Assembly (NCBI GenBank): GCA_963772295.1
Contig: CAVYWO010000003.1
Span: 171,141 to 235,140 of the forward strand
Origin: AP-15 sp963772295
GTDB taxonomy: Bacteria; Pseudomonadota; Alphaproteobacteria; ATCC43930; CGMCC-115725
Direction of reading: 5' to 3'
Length of the DNA stretch: 64,000 nucleotides
Positions within the stretch are counted from its first letter, which is position 1; each line of letters opens with the position of its first letter. Shown here in pieces: positions 54,022 to 62,383 of this stretch. The notes beneath the pieces are model-generated. The model was not told where the DNA came from. It did no database searches and saw nothing but the letters and a program-made list of their open reading frames with translations. Made by a program: the position numbers and the translations under genes.

Positions 54022-54456
54022 ATGAGCGTCGGGGCGAGGACGGTGGAAAGAAGGGCACAGTGCCATTGTGGCTCGCTTCGAGTAATCGCCTCGGGGGAGC
54101 CGGAGCGAGTGTATGTCTGTCATTGTCGGGCGTGTCAGCGCCGCACCGGTGCCGTCGTCCATTCCGGCTGCGCTTATCCAAAAACGCAAGTTCGGATCGA
54201 GGGCGACCACAAGATTTACGAGCGCGACGCGGATAGCGGCTTCAAGATCCGCTTCCATTTCTGCCCGAATTGCGGCAGCAGCGTCTTCTGGGAAGGCGAC
54301 AAAGACCCCAATATCTACGGGATCACCGTGGGGAGCTTCGCCGATCCCAATTTCCCGCCGCCAACCTTCTCGGTGTGGGAGGAGGTGATGCATCCCTGGC
54401 TCGGTGTGGCGACGGTGACCGAGCATTACGCACAGGGTTGGCCTCCGACCCGTTGA
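54022..54456 (+). CDS. GFA family (glutathione-dependent formaldehyde-activating-like) protein
   Basis: 144 residues. Zinc-binding Cys sets: QCHCGSLRV, VCHCRACQRRTGA (CxxCxxC) and FCPNCGSSVFWEG, with HSGCAYP between. These are the structural and catalytic zinc motifs of the CENP-V/GFA fold. True GSH-formaldehyde activity has been questioned for the family, so only the fold is assigned. It stands alone on the plus strand. Confidence 0.82.
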   Translation: MSVGARTVERRAQCHCGSLRVIASGEPERVYVCHCRACQRRTGAVVHSGCAYPKTQVRIEGDHKIYERDADSGFKIRFHFCPNCGSSVFWEGDKDPNIYGITVGSFADPNFPPPTFSVWEEVMHPWLGVATVTEHYAQGWPPTR

Positions 54457-54709
54457 CCCGTCCTTCGACCCGCGATCGAGCATCACATCGGCCATGCGCG
54501 CAGCTTCAAGCTCCGCATTGCGGCTTTCCTGCTCTCGTCCGATCATATTATCTGCGACATTTCCGCAATGAGAGTTATGAGACCCTCGACAAGATCGTAG
54601 ACGAGACTCCTTCACGCTGAATGAGCCCGTCGTCGCCGCTCCGGGCCGCCGATCAGTCCGATACCTCGCCGTTGCACTGTCTCTTGTCTTTCACCGCTGC
54701 TTACCCGGC

Positions 54710-54904
54710 TCAATCAACCCGAGACGACAAGGGCGGGAGGAAGAGAAGCCACCGGCGCCGCTCTGCGGTTTGGACCACCTCGTTCGTGTTGGACGAGGTG
54801 ACGATGACGCCGTTGCCGATGTCGATGCGGACGTGCGCCGTAGTCTGTCCCTTTTGCACCGCGACGATTTTACCGGGGATCTGATTGCGGGCGCTGAGCT
54901 TCAT
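54710..54904 (-). CDS. Molybdenum-pterin-binding (Mop/TOBE) protein, altered C-terminus
   Basis: 64 residues: MKLSARNQIPGKIVAVQKGQ, TTAHVRIDIGNGVIVTSSNT, NEVV. This is a single TOBE/molbindin domain that binds molybdate. GGAGAGGATCA precedes the ATG. After NEVV the sequence (QTAERRRWLLFLPPL) no longer fits the family, so the last strand is probably lost to an indel. It lies next to a ModE remnant. Confidence 0.7.
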   Translation of the reverse strand: MKLSARNQIPGKIVAVQKGQTTAHVRIDIGNGVIVTSSNTNEVVQTAERRRWLLFLPPLSSRVD

Positions 54905-55395
54905 TGATCCTCTCCCGGAGACGGTCAGTCGGCGATGGCAACCGGCTTCGGATCGCGCGGCAGCGCCAGCGATAAGTTGTCGTTCCCACGCGCAAGCACG
55001 CACTCGAGCCCGCCGAAGGCGATCAGCCTGCTCAATTGCAGCCACTCCGACGCCCCATGAGGCGTTCATAAGCGGCTGCATCCGTCGCGGTATAGCTCGA
55101 CGCCATCCTGTGAAGGTTCCTATGATCGCTGCGGTGTATACCAAAGGCCATATCGCTGTCACAGCCTTTACCGAACGTATCGTAGGCCGCACGCGGCCGC
55201 CGTGCTTCGTCTCGATGACCGGCTCGCCGAACATGCGGTTCAGTTCGTCGATCAGCAGCCAGGCGCGCCGATACGACATGCCCATTGTGCGTCCGGCCGC
55301 GAAGATCGAACCGTGATCGCGGACGGCTTCAAGCAGTCGTACCTTGCCCGTGGCCGATCGCCTGGCCGGGTGCGAGATCGAGCCTTAGCGAGAGC
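54905..55395 (-). pseudogene. modE: ModE-type molybdate regulator remnant
   Basis: The winged-helix part reads KVRLLEAVRDHGSIFAAGRT then MGMSYRRAWLLIDELNRMFG and PVIETKHGG, as in ModE. It continues only as unrelated sequence (TIRSVKAVTAIWPLVYTAAI) with no TOBE domains of its own, and its upstream part is in a different frame from the first Met. It once repressed molybdate uptake genes. Confidence 0.6.
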
Positions 55396-55514
55396 CTCGC
55401 CAGGAAGGAAATTAGCGGCTGCACCATGACGCGCACAGCCCGGGGTCAGCTTGACCTAGTCGATATATCTGTCCCAATATATCGCGCCTTGCCCATGTTT
55501 TGAGGGGCGTTGAG

Positions 55515-55913
55515 ATGACGATCCTGCAAGCGACGCGTTTGACGACCCTTTCGATCGCGCCGGACGGCACCGGTGTGGCGATCGGCGTTGCCGATGAGGA
55601 AGGGCGGGAAGGCGCGTTGCTGCTGCCTACCGAGTGCTTGAAAGCGCTGATCTTGGCGCTTCCCGACATGATGCGGCGGGCGCTACAGTTGCAGCATGGC
55701 GACCCGAGCCTGCGTCTGGTTTATCCCGCCGTCGGCTGGGAGGTTGAGAGCAGCACGCAACCGGGAACCGTGATCCTCACGCTGCGCACTCCCGACAATT
55801 TTGACGTGTCGTTCGCCGTTACTCAGAACGACTTGCAAGAACTGGCGGCGGCCGTTTCGAACCGAGCTGGTGAGGCGTGTCCTATTGACCGGCGCCGGGC
55901 GACGATGCACTAA
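55515..55913 (+). CDS. Hypothetical protein
   Basis: 132 residues from the ATG at 55515. Sequence features: TGVAIGVADEEGREGALLLP, a helix ECLKALILALPDMMRRALQL, then a strand pair VILTLRTPDNFDVSFAVTQN. It is all cytosolic by composition. I do not recognise the family. It lies 220 bases before the selenium operon, on the same strand. Confidence 0.55.
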   Translation: MTILQATRLTTLSIAPDGTGVAIGVADEEGREGALLLPTECLKALILALPDMMRRALQLQHGDPSLRLVYPAVGWEVESSTQPGTVILTLRTPDNFDVSFAVTQNDLQELAAAVSNRAGEACPIDRRRATMH

Positions 55914-56133
55914 GCTCGCAGCTTTTCTCCGGGGTGTCCCGCGCCGAGGAGTTGCACGGCGCATTCGCCAGTTTTGCCGAGGGTGTGCTGATGACGGCGC
56001 CCCGGGCAAGGCATTGCACCCGGCCCTGGGTGGCCAACTGGGCGCCGGCGCCCTCGTGCTGGCCCGGCGGCCGCTGATCACCCCGCTGCGGCGAGGTCTC
56101 GTGTTCCAGGCGGCGGTGCGGCATAACAACGGC

Positions 56134-58362
56134 ATGCAGCAGCCCAAAGCGGCCGACCGGGATCTGGTGCTCGTCGGCGGCGGCCATGCCCATGTCCATG
56201 TGCTGAAAAGCTTCGCCATGCGGCCGCCGGCCGGGGTCCGCGTCACGCTCGTCGCCCGCGACATCGAAACCCCTTATTCCGGGATGCTGCCGGGCTGGGT
56301 CGCCGGCCATTATGCCTTCGCCGAATGCCATATCGATCTCGGCCGGCTGGCCCGCTTTGCCGGCGCGCGCTTGATCCGTGACGAAGCGATCGGCATCGAC
56401 CGCGTCCGGCGCCGCCTCTTGTGCCGGGAGCATCCGCCGATCCGCTGGGACCTCCTGTCGCTCGACATCGGCGCCGCACCGCGCGCCGACGAGGTACCGG
56501 GGGCGGCCGAGCACGCGGTTCCGGTCAAGCCGATCTCGCAGTTCGCGGTGCGCTGGAAAGCGCTTCTGGCGCGGGCCCGGGAATCGTCCGGGCTGCGGCT
56601 CGCGGTGGTCGGCGGCGGCGCCGGCGGCGTCGAGCTGGCGCTGGCGGCGCAGCATCGCCTCGCCGGGCTCTGCAACAGCCGGCCGGAAGTGATCCTGGTC
56701 ACCCGCGACGCGCTCTTGGCCTCGCACCACCGGCGCGTCCGGCGGCGCGTCGAGCGGATTTTCGCGCGTCGCGGGGTGGCGCTCGCCGCCGGCACCGCCG
56801 TGTTGCGGGTCGAGCCCGGCGCGCTCTTCTGCGCCGACGGCCGGCGCATCGCCTTCGACGCGGCGCTGTGGGTGACCGAGGCGGGTGCCGCGGCCTGGCT
56901 CGCCGAGACCGGATTGCCGCTGACCGCGGACGGCTTTGTCGCGATCGACGAGAGGCTGCGCTCGCTCGGCGATCCGCGCATCTTTGCCGCCGGCGACGTG
57001 GCGACGATGCCGACCCATCCGCGCGAGAAGGCCGGCGTCTACGCGGTCCGCCAGGGGCCGCCGCTCGCCGCCAACCTGCGGCTCGCCCTCGCCGGGAAAG
57101 AGCCGCGCCGCGCGGTGCCGCAACGGCGCGGGCTGGCGCTGATCGGCACCGGCGACCGCCGCGCCGTCGCCTCGCGCGGGCGGTTCGCGGCCGAGGGTGC
57201 GTATCTATGGCGGCTCAAGGACCGGATCGACCGCCGCTGGATGCGGCGCTACCAGGAATTGCCCGAGATGACGCCCGCGCCCGACGCCGACCCGTCGGCG
57301 GCGATGCGCTGCGGCGGCTGCGCCGCCAAGGTGCCGGCGGCGGTGCTCGACCGGGTCATCGCCGAGCTGCACCCGGCCGCCGGCGATCTGGTCGCGATCG
57401 GCCTCGACCGCCCGGACGACGCGGCGCTGATCGCCTTTCCCGGTGCCCCGCCATTGCTGCAGACCATCGACTTCTTCCGGGCGATGGTCGATGACCCCTA
57501 TCTCTTCGGGCGGATCGCCGCCAACCACGCGCTCGGCGACATCTACGCGATGGGCGGACGCCCCGAAACCGCGCTGGCGGTCGCCACGCTGCCGCCGGGG
57601 CGCCCCGAGCTGGTCGAGCACGACCTCCTTCACATGCTGCGCGGCGCGCTCGACGTGCTCGAATTGGCGGGTGCCTCATTGGTCGGCGGGCACAGCGCCG
57701 AGGCCGCCGAAATGGGCTTGGGCTTTGCCGTGACCGGGCGGGCGCCGCCATCCCAAAAATTGTTGCGCAAAGGCGGACTTTGCCCGGGCGATCGGCTGAT
57801 CCTGACCAAGCCGCTCGGCACCGGCGTCATCCTCGCCGCCGACGCGCGGGCGCTGGCGCCGGCGCGCGCGGTCGCCGACGCGCTCGCGGCGATGCAACAA
57901 TCCTCGGCCGCCGCCGCCGCTTGTCTGGTCGCGCATGGCGCCGCGGCCGCCACCGATGTCACCGGCTTCGGATTGCTCGGCCACCTGCTCGAAATGGTGC
58001 GCGCCGCGGCGGTCGACGCGGTGCTCGACCCGGACGCGATCCCGGTGCTCGACGGCGCGCCGGAGCTCTTGGCACAAGGGATCGTCAGCTCGCTCGATGC
58101 CGAGAACCGGGCGGCGCTGGCGGCGCTCGACGCGGCTGGGCGGACGCATCCGTTGGCGCCGCTCCTGGTCGACCCGCAGACCGCCGGCGGGCTGCTCGCC
58201 GGCCTCGCCGCCGACCGCGCCCAGCGATGCCTCGACGCGCTGCATCGGTGCGGCTGCCGCGCCGCGCTGATCGGGCGGATCGAACCGAGCACCGGGGCGG
58301 TGCCGCGGGTGCGCCTCGAGGCCGGAGCGGCGACGGTTCGCGAGCCGGTCGCCGTCCTATGA
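56134..58362 (+). CDS. selD: NADH dehydrogenase-like/selenide water dikinase fusion
   Basis: 742 residues from the ATG at 56134. Residues ~1-375 are a two-dinucleotide-domain flavoprotein (LVLVGGGHAHVHVLKSF, LAVVGGGAGGVELALAAQHR, PRIFAAGDVATMPTHP) of the NDH-2-like type. From ~390 the SelD domain has the active-site Cys and Lys in RCGGCAAKVPAAVLDRV, the ATP-binding TIDFFRAMVDDPYLFGRIAA and NHALGDIYAMGG, and ATDVTGFGLLGHLLEM. SelD makes selenophosphate from selenide and ATP. Such fusions are known, and the flavoprotein may supply reduced selenium. It overlaps selA by 4 bases. Confidence 0.93.
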   Translation: MQQPKAADRDLVLVGGGHAHVHVLKSFAMRPPAGVRVTLVARDIETPYSGMLPGWVAGHYAFAECHIDLGRLARFAGARLIRDEAIGIDRVRRRLLCREHPPIRWDLLSLDIGAAPRADEVPGAAEHAVPVKPISQFAVRWKALLARARESSGLRLAVVGGGAGGVELALAAQHRLAGLCNSRPEVILVTRDALLASHHRRVRRRVERIFARRGVALAAGTAVLRVEPGALFCADGRRIAFDAALWVTEAGAAAWLAETGLPLTADGFVAIDERLRSLGDPRIFAAGDVATMPTHPREKAGVYAVRQGPPLAANLRLALAGKEPRRAVPQRRGLALIGTGDRRAVASRGRFAAEGAYLWRLKDRIDRRWMRRYQELPEMTPAPDADPSAAMRCGGCAAKVPAAVLDRVIAELHPAAGDLVAIGLDRPDDAALIAFPGAPPLLQTIDFFRAMVDDPYLFGRIAANHALGDIYAMGGRPETALAVATLPPGRPELVEHDLLHMLRGALDVLELAGASLVGGHSAEAAEMGLGFAVTGRAPPSQKLLRKGGLCPGDRLILTKPLGTGVILAADARALAPARAVADALAAMQQSSAAAAACLVAHGAAAATDVTGFGLLGHLLEMVRAAAVDAVLDPDAIPVLDGAPELLAQGIVSSLDAENRAALAALDAAGRTHPLAPLLVDPQTAGGLLAGLAADRAQRCLDALHRCGCRAALIGRIEPSTGAVPRVRLEAGAATVREPVAVL

Positions 58363-59759
58363 GGATGGCCGAACCGCGGCGCGGGCGGGCCGCGCTGCCG
58401 GCGGTCGATCGGGTGCTGCGCGCCGCCGACGGCCAAGCGCTCGTCGCGCACTATGGCCGGCCGCTGGTGCGCGATGCCGTGCGGAGCGCACTGACGGCGC
58501 GGCGCGCGGCCGGTGCCGAGGGCTCGGTCGAGACCATTCTGGCCGAGTCCGCCGCGGCACTCGACCGCCTGATGCGACCCTCGCAGCGCCGCGTCTTCAA
58601 TCTGACGGGAACGGTGCTGCACACCAATCTCGGCCGGGCGCCGCTGCCGGAAGAAGCGATCGCGGCGGCGGCGGCGGCAATGCGCGACCCCTCGAGTTTG
58701 GAATACGATCTCGACACCGGCCGGCGCGGCGAGCGCGATGACCACGTTGCGGGCTGGCTCACGCGATTGAGCGGCGCTGCCGCGGCGCTCGCCGTCAACA
58801 ACAACGCCGGCGCCCTGGTGCTGGCGCTCAACACCCTGGCCTGCGGCCGCGAGACGATCGTCTCGCGCGGCGAATTGATCGAGATCGGCGGCTCGTTTCG
58901 CCTGCCCGAGATCATGGCGCGGGCCGGCACCAGGCTGCGCGAGATCGGCACCACCAACCGCACCCATCTCGCCGATTACGCGGCGGCGATCGGGCCCGAC
59001 ACCGGGGTGATCCTGAAGGCCCATACCAGCAATTACGCGATCTCGGGCTTCACCGCCGCGGTGCCGGCGGCAAAGCTCGCGTCCCTTGCCGGCGAACGCG
59101 ACATCCCGTTTCTCGAAGACCTCGGCAGCGGCGCGCTCGTCGATCTTTCGGCCTGGGGCCTGCCGCACGAGCCGACCGTCGCCGAGGCGATCGGGCAGGG
59201 GGCCGATCTCGTCACCTTCAGCGGCGACAAACTGCTGGGCGGGCCGCAGGCCGGGCTCGTCGTCGGCCGCGCCGACCTCGTCGGCCGGTTGGCGCACAAC
59301 CCGCTGAAGCGGGCGCTGCGCCTCGACAAGATCCGGCTCGCCGCGCTCGAAGCGGTGTTGCGGCTCTACGCCGATCCCGAGCGGCTGGCCGAGCGGCTGC
59401 CGAGCCTGCGCCTCCTGGCGCGGCCGCAGGCCGAGATCGAAGCCGCCGCCCGCCGGCTGCTGCCGCGGTCGCCGCGGCATTCGCCGGCGTCGCCGCGGTC
59501 GAGCCTCGCCGAGACCAGGAGCCAGATCGGCAGCGGCGCCTTGCCGGTGTCGCTGTTGCCGAGCACGGCGCTGGCGCTGCGCCCGGCCGAAGCCGGGTCC
59601 GGCGCCGCCGTCGAGGCGCTGGCGCGCCGGTTGCGCGGCCTGCCGATCCCGGTCATCGGCCGGATCGAGGCCGGTGCCTTGCTGCTCGATCTGCGCTGCC
59701 TCGAGGACGAGGCGGCGTTTGCCGCACAACTCGGCGCGCTCGCCGAAGGCCGGCCGTGA
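58359..59759 (+). CDS. selA: L-seryl-tRNA(Sec) selenium transferase
   Basis: 466 residues. Landmarks: RRVFNLTGTVLHTNLGRAPL, ALAVNNNAGALVLALNTLAC, SRGELIEIGGSFRLPEIMAR, LKAHTSNYAISGF, LEDLGSGALVDLS and the PLP Lys region LVTFSGDKLLGGPQAGLVVG. It converts Ser-tRNA(Sec) to Sec-tRNA(Sec) using selenophosphate. Complete. It starts in the selD stop and ends in the selB start. Confidence 0.95.
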   Translation: MRMAEPRRGRAALPAVDRVLRAADGQALVAHYGRPLVRDAVRSALTARRAAGAEGSVETILAESAAALDRLMRPSQRRVFNLTGTVLHTNLGRAPLPEEAIAAAAAAMRDPSSLEYDLDTGRRGERDDHVAGWLTRLSGAAAALAVNNNAGALVLALNTLACGRETIVSRGELIEIGGSFRLPEIMARAGTRLREIGTTNRTHLADYAAAIGPDTGVILKAHTSNYAISGFTAAVPAAKLASLAGERDIPFLEDLGSGALVDLSAWGLPHEPTVAEAIGQGADLVTFSGDKLLGGPQAGLVVGRADLVGRLAHNPLKRALRLDKIRLAALEAVLRLYADPERLAERLPSLRLLARPQAEIEAAARRLLPRSPRHSPASPRSSLAETRSQIGSGALPVSLLPSTALALRPAEAGSGAAVEALARRLRGLPIPVIGRIEAGALLLDLRCLEDEAAFAAQLGALAEGRP

Positions 59760-61675
59760 TCCTGGCGACCGCCGGCCATATCGACCACGGCAAGACGGCG
59801 ATGATCCGGGCGCTGACCGGGATCGATGCCGACCGCCTGCCCGAAGAAAAGCGGCGCGGCATGACGATCGATTTGGGCTTTGCCCATGCAGCACTGCCCG
59901 ACGGCAGCGAAATCGGCTTTGTCGACGTCCCCGGACACGAGCGTTTTCTGCCGAATATGCTGGCCGGGGTGCTGTCGATCGATCGGGTGCTGCTGGTCGT
60001 CGCCGCCGATGACGGGCCGCGACCGCAGACGATCGAGCATCTCGACATTTTGGAGCTGATCGGCGTCGCCGAGATCACCGCGGTCGTGACCAAGATCGAC
60101 CGGGTGACGTCGGCGCGGGTCGCGGCGGTGACCGCCGAGGTCGCCGCACTCCTCGCCGCCGCCGGCTATCGCGACAGCCTGACCTTCGCGGTTTCGAGCC
60201 ACCGCGGCGACGGCATCGCGGCGCTGACCCGGCATCTGCAGGAGAGTGCCGGCCGCGCCCGGCGCACCCGCGCGGCGACCCCGCCCGCCGGCTGCTTTCG
60301 CATGGCGATCGACCGCGCCTTCGGCCTGCCCGGGATCGGGCTCGTCGTCACCGGCACGGTCGCCGCCGGCACGGTCACGGTCGGCGACCGGCTGGTCGTC
60401 GGCCCGCGCGGCATCGCGGTCCGGGTGCGCGGGTTGCACGCCCACAACCATCCGATCGAGACCGCGGTCGCCGGCGAGCGCTGCGCCGTCAATATCATCG
60501 GCTCGTTCCCGGGCGGCGCCGCACCGCGGCGCGGCGATTGGCTGCTGACGCCCGAGCGCCTGCTGCCGGTGGCGCGGCTCGACCTCGTGGTGCGCGCCTC
60601 GCGCCATAGCGGGGTGCCGCTGCGCGACGGGCTGCCGGCGCATCTGCATATCGGCACCGAAGACGTCGTCGGCCGCGCTGCGGTGCTGAGCGGCAGCACG
60701 ATCGCGTCGGGCGAGACCGGCTTTGTGCAGCTCGACCTCGATCGCGAAATCGTGGCGCTCGCCGGCGATCGGGCCGTGCTGCGCGACCACGCCGCCCGCA
60801 TCACCTTGGCCGGCGGCCGGGTCGTCGATCCGCTGGCGCCGCGGCGCGGCCGCCGGCGGCCGCCCCGGCTGGCGCTGCTCGCGGCGATGACCCCGGCGGA
60901 CCCGGCGGCGGCGCTCGGGCATATGCTCGCGGCCGAGGGCATCGTCGACCTGGCGCGCTTCGCCCTCCTACGCAACCTGACCGGGGCCGAGCTTGCGGCG
61001 CTCGGTGGTCCGGGATGGCTGCACCTCGGGCCGGCGCAGGCGCCCTTGGCGATCATCGAGGGGCGCCTTGCGGCGCTGACCGAGACGGTCGCCGCCGCGC
61101 TCGCCGAGTGGCACCGGGTGCAGCCCGACATGCTGGGCCCGACCGGCCCGGCGCTTGCGGCGCAACTGCGCGGCGCGGCGCCGGCAGCGGCGCTCGAGGC
61201 GGCCCTCCACCGGCTCGCCGATGGCGGTCGGGCGATGCGCGAGGGCGGCATGTGGCGTCTGGCCGAGCACCGGCCGCGGCTCGGCATGGCCGACGAGAAG
61301 CTGTGGCGGCGGCTGCACCCGCTGATCGCCGAGGGCGGATTGCGCCCGCCGCGGGTGCGCGAGATCGCCGCGGCCCTCGCCCTCGAACCCGCGGCGATCG
61401 AGCGCCTGTTGCGCCGCGCCGCGCGTCTCGGCCGCGTCGCCAAGGTCGCCGAAAACCGATATTTCCTGCCCGAGAGCCTCGATCGCCTGGCTGCGATCGC
61501 GCGCGATCTCGCCGCCCAATCGCCGAGCGCCAGCTTCACCGCGGCGCTCTTCAACGAGCGCGCCGCGGTCGGCCGCAATCTGACGATCGCGATTCTCGAA
61601 TATCTCGATAAGATGGGAGCCACCCGCCGGGTCGGCGATGCCCGCATCGTGCTGCGCGGCGGCGAGTTCGGCTGA
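59756..61675 (+). CDS. selB: Selenocysteine-specific elongation factor
   Basis: 639 residues from GTG. G1 GHIDHGKTAMIRALTG, G2 region RRGMTIDLGFAH, G3 DVPGHERFLPNML, G4 VVTKIDR. Then beta-barrel domains and C-terminal winged helices (RLHPLIAEGGLRPPRVREIA, LDKMGATRRVGDARIVLRGG) that bind the SECIS hairpin in mRNA. It delivers Sec-tRNA to UGA codons. Coupled to selA by a 4-base overlap. A tRNA-Sec-like sequence follows 7 bases after its stop. Confidence 0.95.
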   Translation: MILATAGHIDHGKTAMIRALTGIDADRLPEEKRRGMTIDLGFAHAALPDGSEIGFVDVPGHERFLPNMLAGVLSIDRVLLVVAADDGPRPQTIEHLDILELIGVAEITAVVTKIDRVTSARVAAVTAEVAALLAAAGYRDSLTFAVSSHRGDGIAALTRHLQESAGRARRTRAATPPAGCFRMAIDRAFGLPGIGLVVTGTVAAGTVTVGDRLVVGPRGIAVRVRGLHAHNHPIETAVAGERCAVNIIGSFPGGAAPRRGDWLLTPERLLPVARLDLVVRASRHSGVPLRDGLPAHLHIGTEDVVGRAAVLSGSTIASGETGFVQLDLDREIVALAGDRAVLRDHAARITLAGGRVVDPLAPRRGRRRPPRLALLAAMTPADPAAALGHMLAAEGIVDLARFALLRNLTGAELAALGGPGWLHLGPAQAPLAIIEGRLAALTETVAAALAEWHRVQPDMLGPTGPALAAQLRGAAPAAALEAALHRLADGGRAMREGGMWRLAEHRPRLGMADEKLWRRLHPLIAEGGLRPPRVREIAAALALEPAAIERLLRRAARLGRVAKVAENRYFLPESLDRLAAIARDLAAQSPSASFTAALFNERAAVGRNLTIAILEYLDKMGATRRVGDARIVLRGGEFG

Positions 61676-61829
61676 TCGCCAGGGAAGAGTATCGTCCCCG
61701 GTGGGGCGCGCGGTCTTCAAAATCTCCGGCGGTTGTCTCGGCCGGTCTCGTTTGATACCGGGAATGCTTGAATTATAAAAGGTTATGCCCGGGTAAGGCG
61801 CCAGGTGATCCCGACTGAGTTCGGCTGAT
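61664..61829. repeat. Direct repeats bracketing the tRNA-Sec-like sequence
   Basis: GAGTTCGGCTGAT occurs at 61664-61676 (end of selB) and again at 61817-61829. TGATACCGGG occurs at 61753-61762 (T-arm of the tRNA-like sequence) and at 61826-61835. The outer copies lie next to an integrase remnant, so they may be the trace of an integration or a local duplication. Confidence 0.6.
61683..61771 (+). tRNA. selC: tRNA-Sec (UCA anticodon), probably degenerate
   Basis: The 5' half fits tRNA-Sec closely: 8-base acceptor strand GGAAGAGT, a perfect 6-bp D stem with 4-base loop (CGTCCC-CGGT-GGGGCG), and anticodon loop CTTCAAA with UCA on a stem having one mismatch. A variable arm CCGGC...GCCGG pairs perfectly. 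The 3' half is poor: T-arm TCTCG-TTTGATAC-CGGGA has an 8-base loop, the 3' acceptor strand pairs at only about 5 of 8 positions, and no CCA follows. It is therefore either a decayed copy or one altered by integration. Its position directly after selB supports its identity. Confidence 0.55.
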
Positions 61830-61845
61830 ACCGGGGCGTTTGGGT

Positions 61846-62082
61846 CCAAAGTTGGGTCCGGGATTACGCCGCGCGGTCGGACCCGCTACCGATCATCGGC
61901 AAGATGCTCGGGCATACGCAACAGGCCACCCCCACCGCTACGCGCACCTTGCGAGTGACCCGGTGAAGGCGGCTGCCGCTGCCGTCGCGGACAAGATCGC
62001 TGCGGCGATGACCGGCGCCAAGGTGTCGGCGACGGGTCGAGGGTCCGTTCTAATCCCCCGCGGTGTCTCATCCGGGACTTGA
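61846..62082 (+). pseudogene. C-terminal remnant of a tyrosine integrase
   Basis: One frame reads SDPLPIIGKMLGHTQQAT (the conserved L-G-H with catalytic His); the next frame continues HRYAHLASDPVKAAAAAVAD, containing the catalytic Tyr region (H-R-Y-A-H). One missing base near 61930 separates them. The N-terminal and core parts are gone. Phage and island integrases commonly use tRNA genes, and this one ends about 70 bases from the tRNA-Sec-like sequence. Confidence 0.75.
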
Positions 62083-62383
62083 GGACGAACTTCTGGGAGA
62101 TTACCGTCCCTAGTGTCCCTTTCCCCTATGAGAAAGGCCGTCAGTTGGAAACCGCCGCTGTGGGTGCCCGTCCAGGAATAAGGAAAGGGTGTTGCAGCGC
62201 ACACGGGCCGCACGGTCCGACCGATACCGCCCGGGGCTCCGCGTTCCATGAGGTTAGCCGTGGTAAGCGAACCGGCAAAACCCATGGCGGTAACACTGAA
62301 GGTAACACCTTGTTGGCAAAAAAATATAACTATATTAATAAGGTAACACTATTAACGCCAATAACATCGAATTTCTGAAACCA
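62083..62383. other. AT-richer stretch between integrase remnant and IS701 element
   Basis: No gene recognised. The last 100 bases are unusually AT-rich for this window (TAACTATATTAATAAGG near 62325), which suggests foreign DNA or an insertion target for the adjacent element. Confidence 0.45.

Noticed and set aside
57630..59894. A 754-codon minus-strand frame opposite selD and selA
   Set aside because: Spans two real genes in antisense; nothing conserved.
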